Origin: Brasenia schreberi
Taxonomy: Eukaryota; Streptophyta; Magnoliopsida; Nymphaeales; Cabombaceae
DNA: 64,000 bases
Direction: 5' to 3'
NCBI GenBank assembly: GCA_036023115.1
Contig: JAYKKT010000079.1
Location: forward strand, 9,561,001-9,625,000
Shown: positions 34,350 through 46,340 of the stretch, one piece after another
How positions within the stretch are numbered: the first letter of the stretch is position 1
Layout of the letters: the number at the start of each line of letters is the position of its first letter
The notes under the pieces: generated by a model
Seen by the model: only the letters and a program-made list of their open reading frames with translations
What the model was told of the DNA's origin: nothing
The model's database searches: none
Translations under genes and position numbers: made by a program

Positions 34350-34815
34350 AAATAAGAGCGAAGGCTCAATGTGGGTGCATGCTTGAATTGAAAGACTTAC
34401 ACACACGACATGAAATTAAACCCAAATATAAATTGCAGTATGGCCTTGACTAAGGTCTTGGGAGTAAGAGCGAAGGCTCAATGTGTGTGAGAGTGCTTGA
34501 ATTGAAGTACTACACACACGACATAAATGAAACCCAAATATAACTGCAATAAGGCCTTTACTAAGGTCTTGGGAATAAGAGCGAAGGCTCAATGTGTGTG
34601 AGAGTGCTTGAATTGAAAGACTTACACACACGACATGAAATGAAACCCAAATAGTATAGGTCGGCCCTTACTTGGGTCTTTCAAATAAGAGCGAAAGCTC
34701 AATGTGTGTGAAAGTGCTTGAATTGAAAGACTTACTCACACGACATGAAATGAAACCCAAATAGTATAGGTCGGCCCTTTCTTGGGTCTTTCAAATAAGA
34801 GCGAAAGCTCAATGT
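34350..34815. repeat. Five tandem hairpin units in E LTR
   Basis: GAGCGAAGGCTC / GAGCGAAAGCTC occurs five times about 110 bp apart, each with GTGTGTG and CACACAC tracts. This is the longest regular run of this unit in the window. Confidence 0.85.
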
Positions 34816-36589
34816 GTGTGAGTGCTTGAATTGAAAGACAACGCACCCAACTTAAGCAAAAACCCTTCGAAAATGAAAGTATATATGTCTACTTATGTAT
34901 TAGGGGCTGATTAGGCCCGTATGTGTTCAAAATCGTGCACAACTAAGAGAGTGCACGTGTGTGGGGTGTGCCAAGCCACGTTATTACAAGCGGGGGGAGA
35001 CTATGCTCCGTTATTACAACCCCGTATCAAATTGAATCTCAAGCAAGTATACAACTAAAGACCGAGTTTAGGCACTTACGAGTAGCTGGTCCGTAGAGGC
35101 CTTGCTTGAGCGTGGGCTTGGCCTTCACCTTGGGCTGCAAACGGGAGCTCCACGAGGGGGAATGACAAAGGGTGCTGGCCGGCTGCAAGTGGGGCGCGGG
35201 ATAGGCGCCTCGAAGGTGGCCGGCTGCAAATGGGTTATGAATCAGATACAAGAGTTGTTGTACCGGGCTCGACATGTGCTCCGGTTCTGGGCTCTTCTGA
35301 GCTCTCCTGGTCCTATCTTGATCGGGCCAAGCCACTTCGGGGTTTTAAAACATGTTTTAAAAAGGTTTTAAAAGCCATATTTTATGTTTTCGAAATATAG
35401 AGTTCAAAACATATGTACAGGGTTGTCTGGAAGGCTCCTGGGTTTCCAGACTCAAAATAGCCCTTTGGGGCTGCTTTTACAAAACCAGATGAATTTGAGA
35501 AATTCGTGGGATTTCGGGGTGTTTACAGATGCCCCTCTTTGGCCTTGTCCAAATCGATTTGGCACCCCTTTCAATGTCTCCCTAGATCTATCCACGAAGA
35601 ATATGGGATCGTCCCATTTTTAGCAAAATCTCAATTTACAAACTCTGGTAGGAGTAGATATCACGCCAAAGGGTTTTACTATGGAATCTGGTCCTAAATG
35701 GGACCATGTTCATGCAAGTGCCATGCGTGGAATGCAAATGACATGGGTGTGGTGCCAAGAGTGGCGACCTCTCAGAGACCAGATGTGGTCGAACTCTAGA
35801 GACTTACAAGGCCTACTGCTCCAAGTGAGCAAAATCCTATGCTGTTCGATGTTCGGTTTTCAAAACTTATTTACAAAAGCTATTTACAAAAGGGACAACT
35901 GTCTTGAGCCTCTATCCTAAGGATCTCGAGCTCTTCGTGCTTGCCGCCTTGATGTGGGGGATTAAAGGGGCTGGGCCAAGTGAGTGTGTAGGGTCACTAG
36001 GAGAGTCTAGGGTATTGGGGAGTATGGACCTAAAGGGAGTTTAAGGGAAGGCCGAATGGGAGTCTTATAGGGTGGCCGGATGTAGGTAGGATGGTTAGGT
36101 AGTGGCCGGTAGTTTAGGTTGTGATAGGTTCGGCTGAGTGAGAGTGGTGGCAGCAAAGGGATGATGTGTAGGTAAGATGGTGGTATGGTGGGTGGCTAGG
36201 AGTGGAGAGGGAGTAGAGAAGGAGCTAGGTAGAGTGGGGGGTACTTACCGAATGGGGAGAGGCGGTGGATGGAAGAGAGAAGCCGAGTGGTTCGGAAGTA
36301 GTGCAAGTGGTGGCGTTCGGCTGGGAGATGGTGGTGGGATGGAGAGCAGGTGGCGGTGCAGGTGGAGCAGGTGGGAGATGGTGGGACTCGGCTGGACTTG
36401 GGGAAGGAGGGGACCCGGCTGGGATGGGTGAAGCCACTAGATAGGGAAACCCGCCCCAAGGGGGGGGGTTTATATAGGGATGGGTAGGTCGGTTAGGCTG
36501 GGTTTGGGGTAGTGGTTAGGTGGTTTATGTAGGGTGGTATGAAGATAAGGTGGGCTGGAAAGGGTAGGGCCAGATATTTTGAAAACTAG

Positions 36590-36880
36590 TGGTTTGGGTA
36601 GATTGTGGGCTAGGGGTGGTTCAGGGGTTTAGGGCTAGGTTAGGTGGTTGGGTTTTAGGGTGAGGTTTAGTGAGCTAGGTTAGGTGATTAGGCTAGGTTT
36701 AGGCTAGGTTTAGGGAAATTAACCTAGGTTTAGGGAAGGATTAGGGAAGTGGGTTAGGTGATTAGGTTGGGATTAGGCCGGGATTAAGGAAGTGGGTTAG
36801 GTGATTAGGCTCAGATTAGGGGTGGATTAGGGTGAAAGGCTAGGATTAGGTGTTTTGGGTTAGGTTTAGGTGAAGGAGCT
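36590..36880. repeat. Degenerate (G)ATTAGG / GGTTAGGTG repeats in E LTR
   Basis: Irregular G-rich repeats such as GATTAGGTTGGGATTAGG resemble, but are not, the plant telomere repeat TTTAGGG. Related tracts: 50860-51110, 59490-59730 and, reversed, 15830-15975 and 40720-40960. All are in U3, on the antisense strand of the element. Confidence 0.75.
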
Positions 36881-39293
36881 CCCTTTGCATGGCCCATAGA
36901 TCTTAACCACCTCATGTTGGTGCAGCCCTAGGTTAGGTTTTGGCTAATTACAAGCTTAAACCCACTCAATTAGGCTACCCCACATGATTAACCCCAAACT
37001 TGACACACAAGTCAAGCTTAATTACAACACTCTTGATATTTTGCATCCCCACTCTCTCTCATGCCCATGATCCCACGTGAATTTCAAGTGGGCCCCACCT
37101 CCATTTATGAGAAGGTGATGTGGGCCATGGATATGGATATTGGATTGGATCTCTGGATCCAAATCCAAATCCAAGTCCACATATGGGTTTGGATTGGGAT
37201 CTGGATATATATGGTCCATATCCAATCCAAACTGAACTCTGACTCCTTCAAGCTGGGTTCGAAACGGATGATTTGTGCGGGGCCTGACAACATCAATACT
37301 CCGTCTGCATTGGGTCTTCGCCAACATGGTCGTCCGCCTCCGTTTCTGCCTTCCGGAGATGACTTCAAATGACATTTTGATAAGAACAGGGTCTTGGACG
37401 TTCGAGATCCTGGGGGTATGAATCAGATACAAGAGTTGCTGTGCCGGGCTCGACATGTGCTCCGGTTCCGGGCTCTTCTTAGCTCTCCTGGTCCTGTCTT
37501 GATCGGGCCAAGCCGCTTCGGGGTTTCAAAAACGTGTTTTAACTGGTTTTCAAAAGCTATATTACATATTTTTGAAATATGAAGTTTAAAACATATATAC
37601 AGGGTTGTCTGGAAGGCTCCTGGGTTTCCAGACTCAAAAATGGCCCTTTGGGGCTGCTTGTACAAAACCAGGTTTGTTTAAGAAATTCGTGGGATTTCGG
37701 GGTGTTTACACCAGCTGAAGGGGAAATACGTATATATATGTAAGAGCGGAAAGGCTCAATGTGAGTGAGTGCTTTGAGTGTATAAAATGAAAGACAACTC
37801 ACACGACTTGAACCTTAAAACCCAACTGAATGTATATAAATTGAGCTATATCCTATGGGCTGTTGAGGCCCGTTTGTGTGCAAAGGTGTACAGATAAGAG
37901 CGGAAAGGCTCGAGTGTACGTGTGTGATTCGTGTTTCAAACCATAATATTACATTTCGGGGGGAGACTACGCTCCATTATTACAACCCCGTATCGAATTT
38001 AATTGAACTTGAAACAATGTAAAAGATTAGATTTGAACACTTACACGTCGTCTACTTAGGCTTTCTTTATCAATAGAATCCGACCTTGGGTACAGCCGTT
38101 GGATGGACCTCTCTCTGTGAATCGATCAGGTGCGTGGGGTGTTGATCCTAATCTTTGGTCTAGGCTAGGTCTAAATGGGTGGTCTTGGGTAAGAGTTAAG
38201 CCAAGGTCATAAGGGGATACTCGGCCAGCTAATGGCCGAACTTGGTTGGTGTGTTGGGAATGATCTTAGGCAAGGTTCTAAAGAAATGGTCTAAGGGAAT
38301 GCTCGGCAAAAGGGTGGCCAAGCTGGGTAGGTTTAGGAAGTGATTTTAGGTAAGGTTGAAGGCGAGGCCCTAAGGAAATGGCTCGACCAAATGGTGGCCG
38401 AGCTGGGCAGATTTTTGAAGACTCGTCTTAGGTAGGATCTAAGAGGGGATCCTAAGGAAAGAGCTCGGCCAATGGTGGCCGAGCTAGGTAGTTTTTAGGA
38501 TTGTCTTAGGTAGAGTTTAAGCTAAGGTAGGAGGTTAAGGTTTAGGAGTTTAATGGGACGGGTCTAGGGTGAGCTCGGCCAACTAATGGCCGAACTTGGG
38601 ATGCTCTTAGGTAGGGTTTAAGGTGCGACTCTAAGGAAATGTTGCTAAGGTAATGCTCGGCCAAATGGTGGTTGAGCTGGGTGGGATTTAGTAGATGGTT
38701 TTAGGTAGGTTTTGGAAACCAAGTTCTAAGTGACTGCTCGGCCAAATGATGGCCGAGCTGGGTAGGATTTAGTGGGTGGTTTAGGTAGGTTCAAGCCAAT
38801 ACTCGGCCAGCTAGTGGCCAAGCTAGGTGAGTGTGGGTGGCTAGGGGAATCGAGTGCATTAGGCACTCGGTTTGGTTAGGCTTTTTAGGTTGAATGGTAA
38901 GGATCTAAGGGAGGGTTTAAGACCAATACTTAGGGTGATTAGTGGGGTAGATCTAGGGAAAGCTCGGCCAGATATTGGCCGAGCTTGGGTGGTTTTGTTT
39001 GGGATCGGTTTTGGGTAGAGTAGGATGGGTTTTAACAAGGCTCGGCCAGCACTTTGGGAAAGAGGGGCTTTGTTTTAGTGTTTTAGGAACTAACCTTAGT
39101 TAGGGAAAACCGGCCAGATCCTATTGGCTTCCACGCATCCATCCTTCACGCATTGAGAGAGCCATCCAAGCTGCCGGATTCCACCTTGTTGCAGCACCTT
39201 CCTTGTGTGAAATGGAGAAAGCAGGCCACAATATACACCCACATGTTCAGCCCACAATGGAAAGGCCAAGTCAAGCCACTTACCTTGACTTGC

Positions 39294-39329
<36 letters not shown>

Positions 39330-40040
39330 CCCAAGCAAAGAGGCGTGAAATTTTTTTGCAGCCCTTTTGAATCAGCCCCTTACGTCCTTTTATAGACTTC
39401 TTATTTGGATATGGATCCTGGATTGATTCTGAAATCTGGATCCAATCCAAGTCTTGTTTGGATCTAGATCTGGATCTGGATATTTGGATCCAGATCTGAT
39501 CCAAAATTTTCTCTTCTTCGGTCCTTCCCGGCGTTTCGAGCTGGACGTCTTGTGCGGGCCCTGAGTTCATCAACACTCCGTCTTATGCTAGGTTTTTCCC
39601 AATTTCGTCGTCCAAGCTCCTTTTCACCTTTTCGGACTCTATTTCAACTGATTTTTGTTGTTTTTAACTTGGATTGTTCGTGATTTCAGGGGCACTATTG
39701 GCTTGGCCTCCGATGCTTCCGTCTTGAAGTCTATTTGCGGCCTGGGCTCTTCTTTTGTCTTTGAATTTGGCTTTTCATCGGGCTGGGCTTGCTCTTTGAA
39801 TTTTTCGAATCTCTGTTGCAACTGCTTTGGGTCAGGTTTTACCTGTTCGTCTGGGCTTTTGCAAGAATAGGACTTTCATCCATTTTCAAGAATTTATGTT
39901 CCGACAGGGTTGGAAAACGGAGGTTTGAAGTATTTGAGTTCCTGGGTTTTCGAAAATTCCAATTTTGGCTTTCTGAGCTTATTTTCGAACCAGGCATTTG
40001 TTTTTGCAAAATTTTTGGATTTTGGGGTGTTTACAACCTT

Positions 40041-43018
40041 AAAAAGGTATTTTGAAACCCCGAAAAACAACTTGGCCTGATGAAAGCAGGATCGAAGAAG
40101 CGAAAGAGAGCCCAGACCCGGAGCATATGTCAAGCCCGGCACATCATCTCTCGTCTCAGAATCATCCCCAAAATCTCGGACATCCAAGCCCCTGTTATCA
40201 ACAAATTTGTCAAAATGATCTCCGGAATGTGAGAAGAAGAGCGGACGACAATGTTGGCGAAGACCCAACGCAAGACGGAGTACTGATGCAGTCAGGCCCC
40301 GCACAAACCGTCCATTTCAAAACGCCATGAAGGAATCAGAAAATCAGATTTGGATAGGATCTGGACCATATATATCCAGATCCAAACCCAAATATGCAGT
40401 TGGATTTGGATTTGGATCCAAAGATCCAATCCAATATCCACATCCATGGCCCATATCACCTTCTCATAAATGGAGGTGGGTCCCACAAAGAATTCACGTG
40501 AAAAGCTTGGTATAGAGAGAGAATGGGGGATAAAGTATGAGTGAGAAAGTTGGTGGGCTTGACTTTAGTCAAGGTTGGGTTAACCATGTGGGTTTAGCCT
40601 AAGAGTGTGGGTTTAAGGTTGTATGCCCCTACACCTAACCTGGGGCTGCACCAACATGAACCTGGCTGCAACTAGGTCCATGGATCGAGGCCAAGGGGAT
40701 GCTCCTAAGAACTAGCCCTAAGCTAACCCACCTCACCTAGCCATTCCCCCCTAAACCTGACCCAATCCTAGCCACCCTCACCCAAAACCACCCCAACCAT
40801 ACCTAGCCGACCTCACCTAGCTCACCCCACCTAACTAGACCACTTAGACCCTAGCTAGACTAAACCTAATCCCACCTTAACCCACCTAATTAGACCCTAA
40901 TCCTTAATTCCCAGCCACCCTAACCGACCTACCCCAAACCACCATACCACTCCCACCTAGCCGACCTACCCAAACCACCCCACCACAGCCCACCATATCC
41001 TAAATATCTACACAACCGACCCCAGTCCATGCCTATAAAAAACCCCCTTTTGGGGCGGGTTTCGGGAGAGCTCTTGGATCCCTCTCTCCTCTCTCACCTG
41101 CCCTCTCTTCCACCCCATCTCACTCCATCCTTCCCCCAGCTGTGCCACCTTCACCGCCACTCCACTCGGCTGCACTTCCACTCGGCTGCCACCTGCACAT
41201 CCCACCCGACTGCACACTTCCACCCGCCTGCCACCTTCTTCCAACTACCACCTCCTTCCACCACCTCCGGCCATCACCTCCTCCACCACACCCGGTTAGT
41301 ACCCCCATCTCAGCCCCATCTAACCTATCTTCTTCTCCCCTTCTTACCCAGCCACACACTCCATCACCCGCCACTGCTGCACCCTAGCCATCTCCCTTAC
41401 ACCCAGCCACTTCACACCCCACCTCACCACCTTCCCTTAGTCACCCTTTTCTCAGCCCTAGCTTAGCCTTCACCCTCAACCTACCACCACCTAGCTAGCA
41501 CCCTAACCTGCCACAACACCACCTAACATCCCTACTTGCTGCGCCTACCACCTGGCCATCTTCAAGTCTTCATTCGGCTAAGACCCTACTTGGCGCCCAC
41601 CCGCATCCAAGGAGCTCCCCTTCGGTTGTCCAAGGCGACTCACTAATCCAAAGCCAAGCAAGTTACACCCAGACCAGCTACACGTAAGTGCCTAACTCGG
41701 TCCTTATTATGAACTTGCTTACATTTAATTAAATTTGATACGGAGTTGTAATAATGGGGCGTTGTCTCTCCCCGCTTGTAATAATGTGGTTTGGCACATC
41801 CACACACACATGCACTTGAGCCATTTCGCTCTTAGTTGCACACGATTTTGGCACGCACACGGGCCTAATCAACCCTTAAGATATAGTTATACTTATGTAT
41901 ATTAAGCTGCATGGGTTTTAATTCAAGTTGTGTGCGTGGTCTTTCAATTTCCACACTCACACGCATTGAGCTTTCGCTCTTATTCCCAAGACCCTAGTAA
42001 GGGCCGTATTGCAATTTCCCTTTGGTGTTTTAATTCAAGTTGTGTGCGTGGTCTTTCAATTTCCACACTCACACACATTGAGCTTTCGCTCTTACTCCCA
42101 AGACCTTAGTAAAGGCCATATTGCAATTTCGTTTTGGGTGTTTAAATTCAAGTTGTGTGCGTAGCATTTCAATTCTACACTCACACACATTGAGCTTTCG
42201 CTCTTACTCCCAATACCTTAGTCAAGGCCATATTGCAATTATATTTGGGTTTACATTACAAGTCGTGTGAGTTGTCTTTACATATACACACAACACCCAT
42301 GCATGCATTGGCGACCTTCGGGCCCATATATATTATAAGTATTTCCCTTCGGCTATGTCTTTAAGATTTGGGTTTTAAGGTTCAGCTGTGTGCGTAGTCT
42401 TTCCATATATACACGACACACACTTGCACAATTGAGCCTTTCCACTCTTAAGATATAGCCATATTTCCCTTTTGCAATTTTCCTTTTGCAATTTACATTA
42501 AGTCATTTCCCTTCCGCATTGTCTTTCAATTCGGGTTTTCCCTTTGGAGTTGTGTGAGTTTGCGTTGCATATACGCCATACCATGAGTTAGGACGCATAT
42601 TGCATGAAAGCAAACCCCACACTCCCGTTCAAAAATCGCCCAACTTAGGTCACTTGTGCACACACCTAGTTGGCCCTAAAAAGGTTAAAAAGAAAGACAT
42701 AGGCACGTGCAAATCCCACGTGTAATAAAATTTGCAATCATACACACAAAGCCCAAACACTTCGGGTATTTTTCAAAGAGGTTTAAATTAAAAGACTTTG
42801 CCAAGCGTACAGACTAACCCTTGCGCATCAGTGCAAGAAGGTCTGCGACGAAAAGAGCTCACTTGCTCACAGTCGCCCCGATAGAGTCAGATTTCAAAAA
42901 CTTTCTTCGCTAGCTTAAGCAAGCTAGTTGGCACGTCCTTTTGTTAAAAACGACTTAGACACTCGAAAAGGTTCACTTCAGGCCTAAGAACCAGAAGTGA
43001 GGATTTTCCGTGTCTACA
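40041..43018 (+). repeat. B 3' LTR, second part
   Basis: It resumes after C and its TSD and ends GTGTCTACA. TATA box TATAAAAAA at 41035-41043, leader with CACTCGGCTGCAC-type repeats (41150-41240), donor at 41684-41690, hairpins GAGCTTTCGCTC at 41968, 42080 and 42192 (112-bp period), and the conserved AGACTAACCCTTGCGCATC block near 42820. The long proline/histidine-rich frames here are compositional. Confidence 0.92.
41035..41043 (+). promoter_or_regulatory. TATA box of B 3' LTR
   Basis: GCCTATAAAAAACCCCC, followed by TTTTGGGGCGGGTTT. The CCCCC/GGGGCGGG block after TATA is shared with E and G. Confidence 0.65.
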
Positions 43019-46000
43019 GTAGGGCGATGAGAAGTGGTGAGTTATGACATATGTGTTACATAACTTAACCATCCTCTCGTTTTTGAAGGGGGTGCCATTG
43101 TCAAACACTAGATCTTTTGGCACCCCAAAGCGAGCCAAAATATTTTTCCTAATGAACGCCACTACATGTTGCCCCTGAACATTGGTCAGGGTGGTATCTT
43201 CAACCCATTTGGAAAAATATTCAATGGCTGCTAGTATAAACCTATGCCCATTTGATGCATGAGGATGAACATTGGTCCTATGATGTCAAACGCCCACATG
43301 GTGAATGGCTAGGGGCTGACCACGGAATGCAATGTGGATGACGGGGTATGGATGGCGTGTCCATGCACTTGACATGGGTGACACTTCCTAACATGGTCAT
43401 GGCAATCCTGCTTTAAAGTGGACCAAAAATAACCCGCTCTAAGTATTTTCATTGCCATCATGTTGGCATTTACATGCCCTCCACATTGTCCATCGTGGAA
43501 TTCATGCATTACTATCCTAGCCTCCTCCTGGTCGACACACCTTAGTAAGATGCCAGTGAAACTCTTTTTGTAAAGAACCCCTCCCAAAATCAGATATCGG
43601 GTTGAAATTCTTCGTATAAAAGCTTTGTCTTTGGATGAAGCGTATTCTGAAAATCCTCCGTTTTCTAAGAACTCTTTAATGTCTTGAAACCAAGGTTTTT
43701 CAGTGGAAGTTGTGTTGTTTTGGCAAATTTTCACATCATGTGTGGATGGAGTGGGCGAGTGCTATATTTCTAAGGGTCTGGTTCCCAAAGTGGGATCGAC
43801 ACTAAGGGTTGAGCCCAAGGATGAGAGGGCATCGGCTATGCCATTATCCTCTCTTCCTACGTGTGTGAGTGTACACAATTTGAACGACTCGACCAGCTTG
43901 GTGGCCAACTCGTGGTATGGAAGAAGTTTTTCGTTTTTGACTTGCCAAATTTTTAACACTTGGTTTATGACAAGTAAAGAGTCTCCAAAGACTTCGATGC
44001 ATGATGCCCCTAGAGTTTTTGAAATTTTCAAGCCTTGTATGAGATATGAGGACGATCCCTGCCCCAGCCCCTCTTTGGTTTCGTGCCCCATCAAAGTGCA
44101 TCTTCCACACTTGGTTTTCACTTGAGTAGTTTGATAAGATATGATTTTGAAATTGGTTTTGAAAGATGCCTTCATTGGGCATTTTGTCAAGTGTGGGATA
44201 CACATCTTCTAAAGGGAAGTGAGCCACATAGTCGGCTAGGGCTTGTCCCTTGATGGATGTTTGATGGTGGAATTTCAGGTCATACTCCATCAAGAGGAGT
44301 TGCCATTTACCCAGCCTACCTGTGAGGATAGGTTTTTCAAACAGATGCTTGATTGGATCAAGTCTCGACACTATCCAGATCTCATGATCTAGGAAGTAGT
44401 GTCGAAATTTCTAGCAGGCCCATACTAAGGCCAAGCACATCTTCTCCCTGGCTTGATAATTTCGTTCATAAGCCAATAGAGTTTTTGAAATATAGTAGAT
44501 GGCGTACTCTTTATGGGTATCATCCTCATATTGAGCTAATAATGCACCCAAAGCATTCACATGCATATAAATATAAAGTAAAAGAGGTTTTCCTTGCTTT
44601 GGAGGGTTTAAAACAGGAGGATTAACCAAATATGCCTTTTATCTTTTGAAAGCTTTTTGGCAATCATCGTCTCACACGAATTTCACCCCTTTTCTCAAAA
44701 GTTTGTTGAAAGGTTCGCATCTTGTAGTGAGGTTTGAGATAAACCTTCTAATTGATTGGAGGCGACCTTGGAGGCTTCGAATTTGTGTTAGATTGGAGGG
44801 TGGAGCATATCTATAATGGCTCGACACTTAGAGGGGTCAACATCAATGCCCCTTTGGCTTACCATAAAACCTAAAAGCTTTTCGGATTCTACTCCGAAGA
44901 CGTACTTTTGAGGGTTTAGCTTCACCTTATAAAGCCTTAATCTTTCAAAAACTTTTTGCAAGGACTCAATATGCATATCTCGGGTCTTTGATTTTACCAA
45001 GAGATCATCCATATACACCTCTAAGAGCTCATGAATTTGATCGTGAAAGATCGTGGTCATGGCTCTTTGGTATGTAGCACCGGCATTTTTCAAACCAAAG
45101 GGAATGACTGTATAGTAGTACGTGCCCCAGGGTGTGGTGAAAGCAGTTTTAGCCTGGTCTCTTGGGGCTAATTTGATTTGATTATAGCCCGAGTAGCCAT
45201 CCATAAAGGAAAACATTTCATGATTTGTAGTACTATCGACTATCAAATCAATGTTTGGCAAAGGGAAGTTATCCTTTGGCATGGCTTTGTTCAAGTTTCT
45301 AAAATCTATATAAATTCGAATTTTCCCATTGGATTTTTGAACTACAACAATGTTTGAAAGCAAATCAGAATACGCAATGGGTTTTATAAAATCGGCTTTA
45401 AGCAGATCTTCTAAACCCTCTTTTACTTACGAATGGACATTCGAGTGAATCTTCCTAAGCTTTTGTTTTATGGGTTTTGATTCTAGATCTAGGGGAAGAC
45501 AATGCTCAACCACTTTCGGGTTTATACCTAGCATGTCTTCCTAAGTCCATGCAAACACATCGATATAGGTTTTCAAGAATGCAATGAATGATGCTTTTTC
45601 ATGCTCATGCAAACATGCGCCTATCTTAATGTGCTTGGGTTTTGTTTCATTCCCTAAGTTGATCTCTATGAAATCCCCTCCTACAAAATTCGAAAGTTAT
45701 TCAAAATCAAGGATTTTGTTAAACTCGGGAAGCTCGGATGTGGGATCCTCCTCAAGGAGAAGGGGATCCTCTTCCTGGCTTTGATCATTCTCGAGAATTC
45801 TAAATCCTAGGGAATTTGGAGTGGATGCATGATTTTTGCAAACTCCTGGTTTTGATTTTGGAGTTTCTACAGGTTTTGAAGACTTGGGTCCTTTTATGAA
45901 GACGATTTCTTCAAAAGCCTTGGTTTTTTCCAAATTTTTACTAGGGGTTGCTATACACACGATTTTGTTTCTGGGATTTACTACAACTTTTTTGGTTTTT

Positions 46001-46107
46001 CCACAGATTTCTAATGTTTTTGGTTTTTGAGATTTGTCAAATTGTTTTTGTATTTTGAGAATTTTCAATTTTTTTGGATTTTGGTTTAAGAAGGGATCTT
46101 CCATCAT
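43019..46107 (-). pseudogene. pol: Element F pol, truncated by B, many lesions
   Basis: It starts Met-Met-Glu-Asp-Pro after the acceptor. Stops lie in the linker (TAA near 45700) and before RT (TAA near 45426). RT is open 45363-44788 with YMDD instead of YVDD; then a frameshift near 44805. A deletion of about 100 bp near 44040 in aRH removes the second acid (Tyr-Glu-Ala) between two CTCATA copies. The integrase zinc finger is intact. TGG to TAG near 43312 and a frameshift near 43265 follow; the frame ends at Ser-Ser-Pro-Tyr, where B interrupts it. Confidence 0.92.
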
Positions 46108-46340
46108 ACCTACAAAGGAAAACTCCACAAGTTAGACTCTAAATAAGTGGTCTAAATCGTAGGTTTCTGCTTCACTAGGTTCCAGGGCATCCTTGACCCA
46201 GGTGGTCACAAGTGGTGGTTCTGGTGGTATTTTGGGAGTATAGCCGATCCCATGTCGGCTTGGGTTTGCTCTAGGCACTATGAGCTCGAGGCAACCTTGG
46301 TTTTGGTTCCCTAGACTTTAGTATGGCATGTATCCCATGT
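46108..46340 (-). other. F G-patch remnant and 3' splice site
   Basis: The minus strand encodes a G-patch (NMGYMPY, stop, SLG ... HGIGYTP, then IPPEPP and TWVKDALEP) and ends in TAA near 46130. Only one stop (TAA near 46321) separates it from the protease frame, so in this lineage Gag-protease-G-patch is probably one protein. Acceptor TTTGTAG with AG at 46111-46110. Confidence 0.82.

Larger units (their letters stand above)
33742..37710 (-). mobile_element. Element E, A-family retrotransposon reduced by deletions
   Basis: Its ends, TGTAGACGCGC and GGTGTTTACA, match A's LTR. Flanks are CTAGC (33737-33741) and CCAGC (37711-37715), a TSD with one mismatch; the uninterrupted sequence is in C's other LTR near 22730. 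Inside, an LTR end at 35527 is followed by a PPT complement and about 415 bp of 3' non-coding sequence (35528 to about 35943), then a second, left-truncated LTR (to 37710). The first LTR also lacks the TATA-to-leader part (junction near 35232). No protein domain is left. TATA of the right LTR is near 36468-36477. Confidence 0.85.
22070..40035 (-). mobile_element. Element C, structurally complete Tat-lineage retrotransposon, split by E
   Basis: Order on the minus strand: 5' LTR (33080-40035, containing E), PBS, gag-pro, G-patch spacer, pol, 3' non-coding region, PPT and 3' LTR (22070-25084). Flanked by ACCTT on both sides. About 14 kb without E. The LTR copies differ by scattered substitutions and at least two indels, so it is older than D. 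Every ORF carries stops or frameshifts. Confidence 0.93.
33080..40035 (-). repeat. C 5' LTR, split by element E
   Basis: The LTR text is 33080-33741 plus 37716-40035, about 2982 bp once E and one TSD copy are removed. Donor at 38038-38044, TATA at 39386-39394, palindrome array at 38219-39057. A CT run of about 28 bp at 39299-39326 is longer than in the 3' copy. Confidence 0.92.
16021..43018 (+). mobile_element. Element B, Tat-lineage retrotransposon, gag-pro deleted, split by C
   Basis: B comprises a 5' LTR piece (16021-16916), pol (16974-20741), a 3' non-coding zone and a 3' LTR (21904-22069 plus 40041-43018). Its right end abuts minus-strand integrase of F at 43019 (flank GTAGG). The left end was carried out of the window by the insertion of A. 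B lost the rest of its 5' LTR, the PBS, gag, protease and G-patch in one deletion. Confidence 0.88.

Noticed and set aside
34350..34815. CRISPR-like regular repeats
   Set aside because: Units are about 110 bp with no short constant repeat/unique spacer pattern, no cas genes, and they lie inside LTRs of a plant genome.
36590..36880. Interstitial telomere array
   Set aside because: Units are irregular (GATTAGG, GGTTAGG), not TTTAGGG in tandem, and recur in U3 of several LTRs.
33742..37710. E as a simple solo LTR
   Set aside because: An internal LTR terminus with PPT at 35527-35540 and 3' non-coding sequence show it is a deleted two-LTR element.
39299..39326. CT microsatellite as a functional site
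   Set aside because: It differs in length between C's LTR copies (shorter at 24367-24386), as expected from slippage.
41029..41466. 145-codon proline/histidine-rich frame
   Set aside because: It is a product of the C-rich leader of B's LTR; the frame is not kept in the B 5' LTR remnant or in G.
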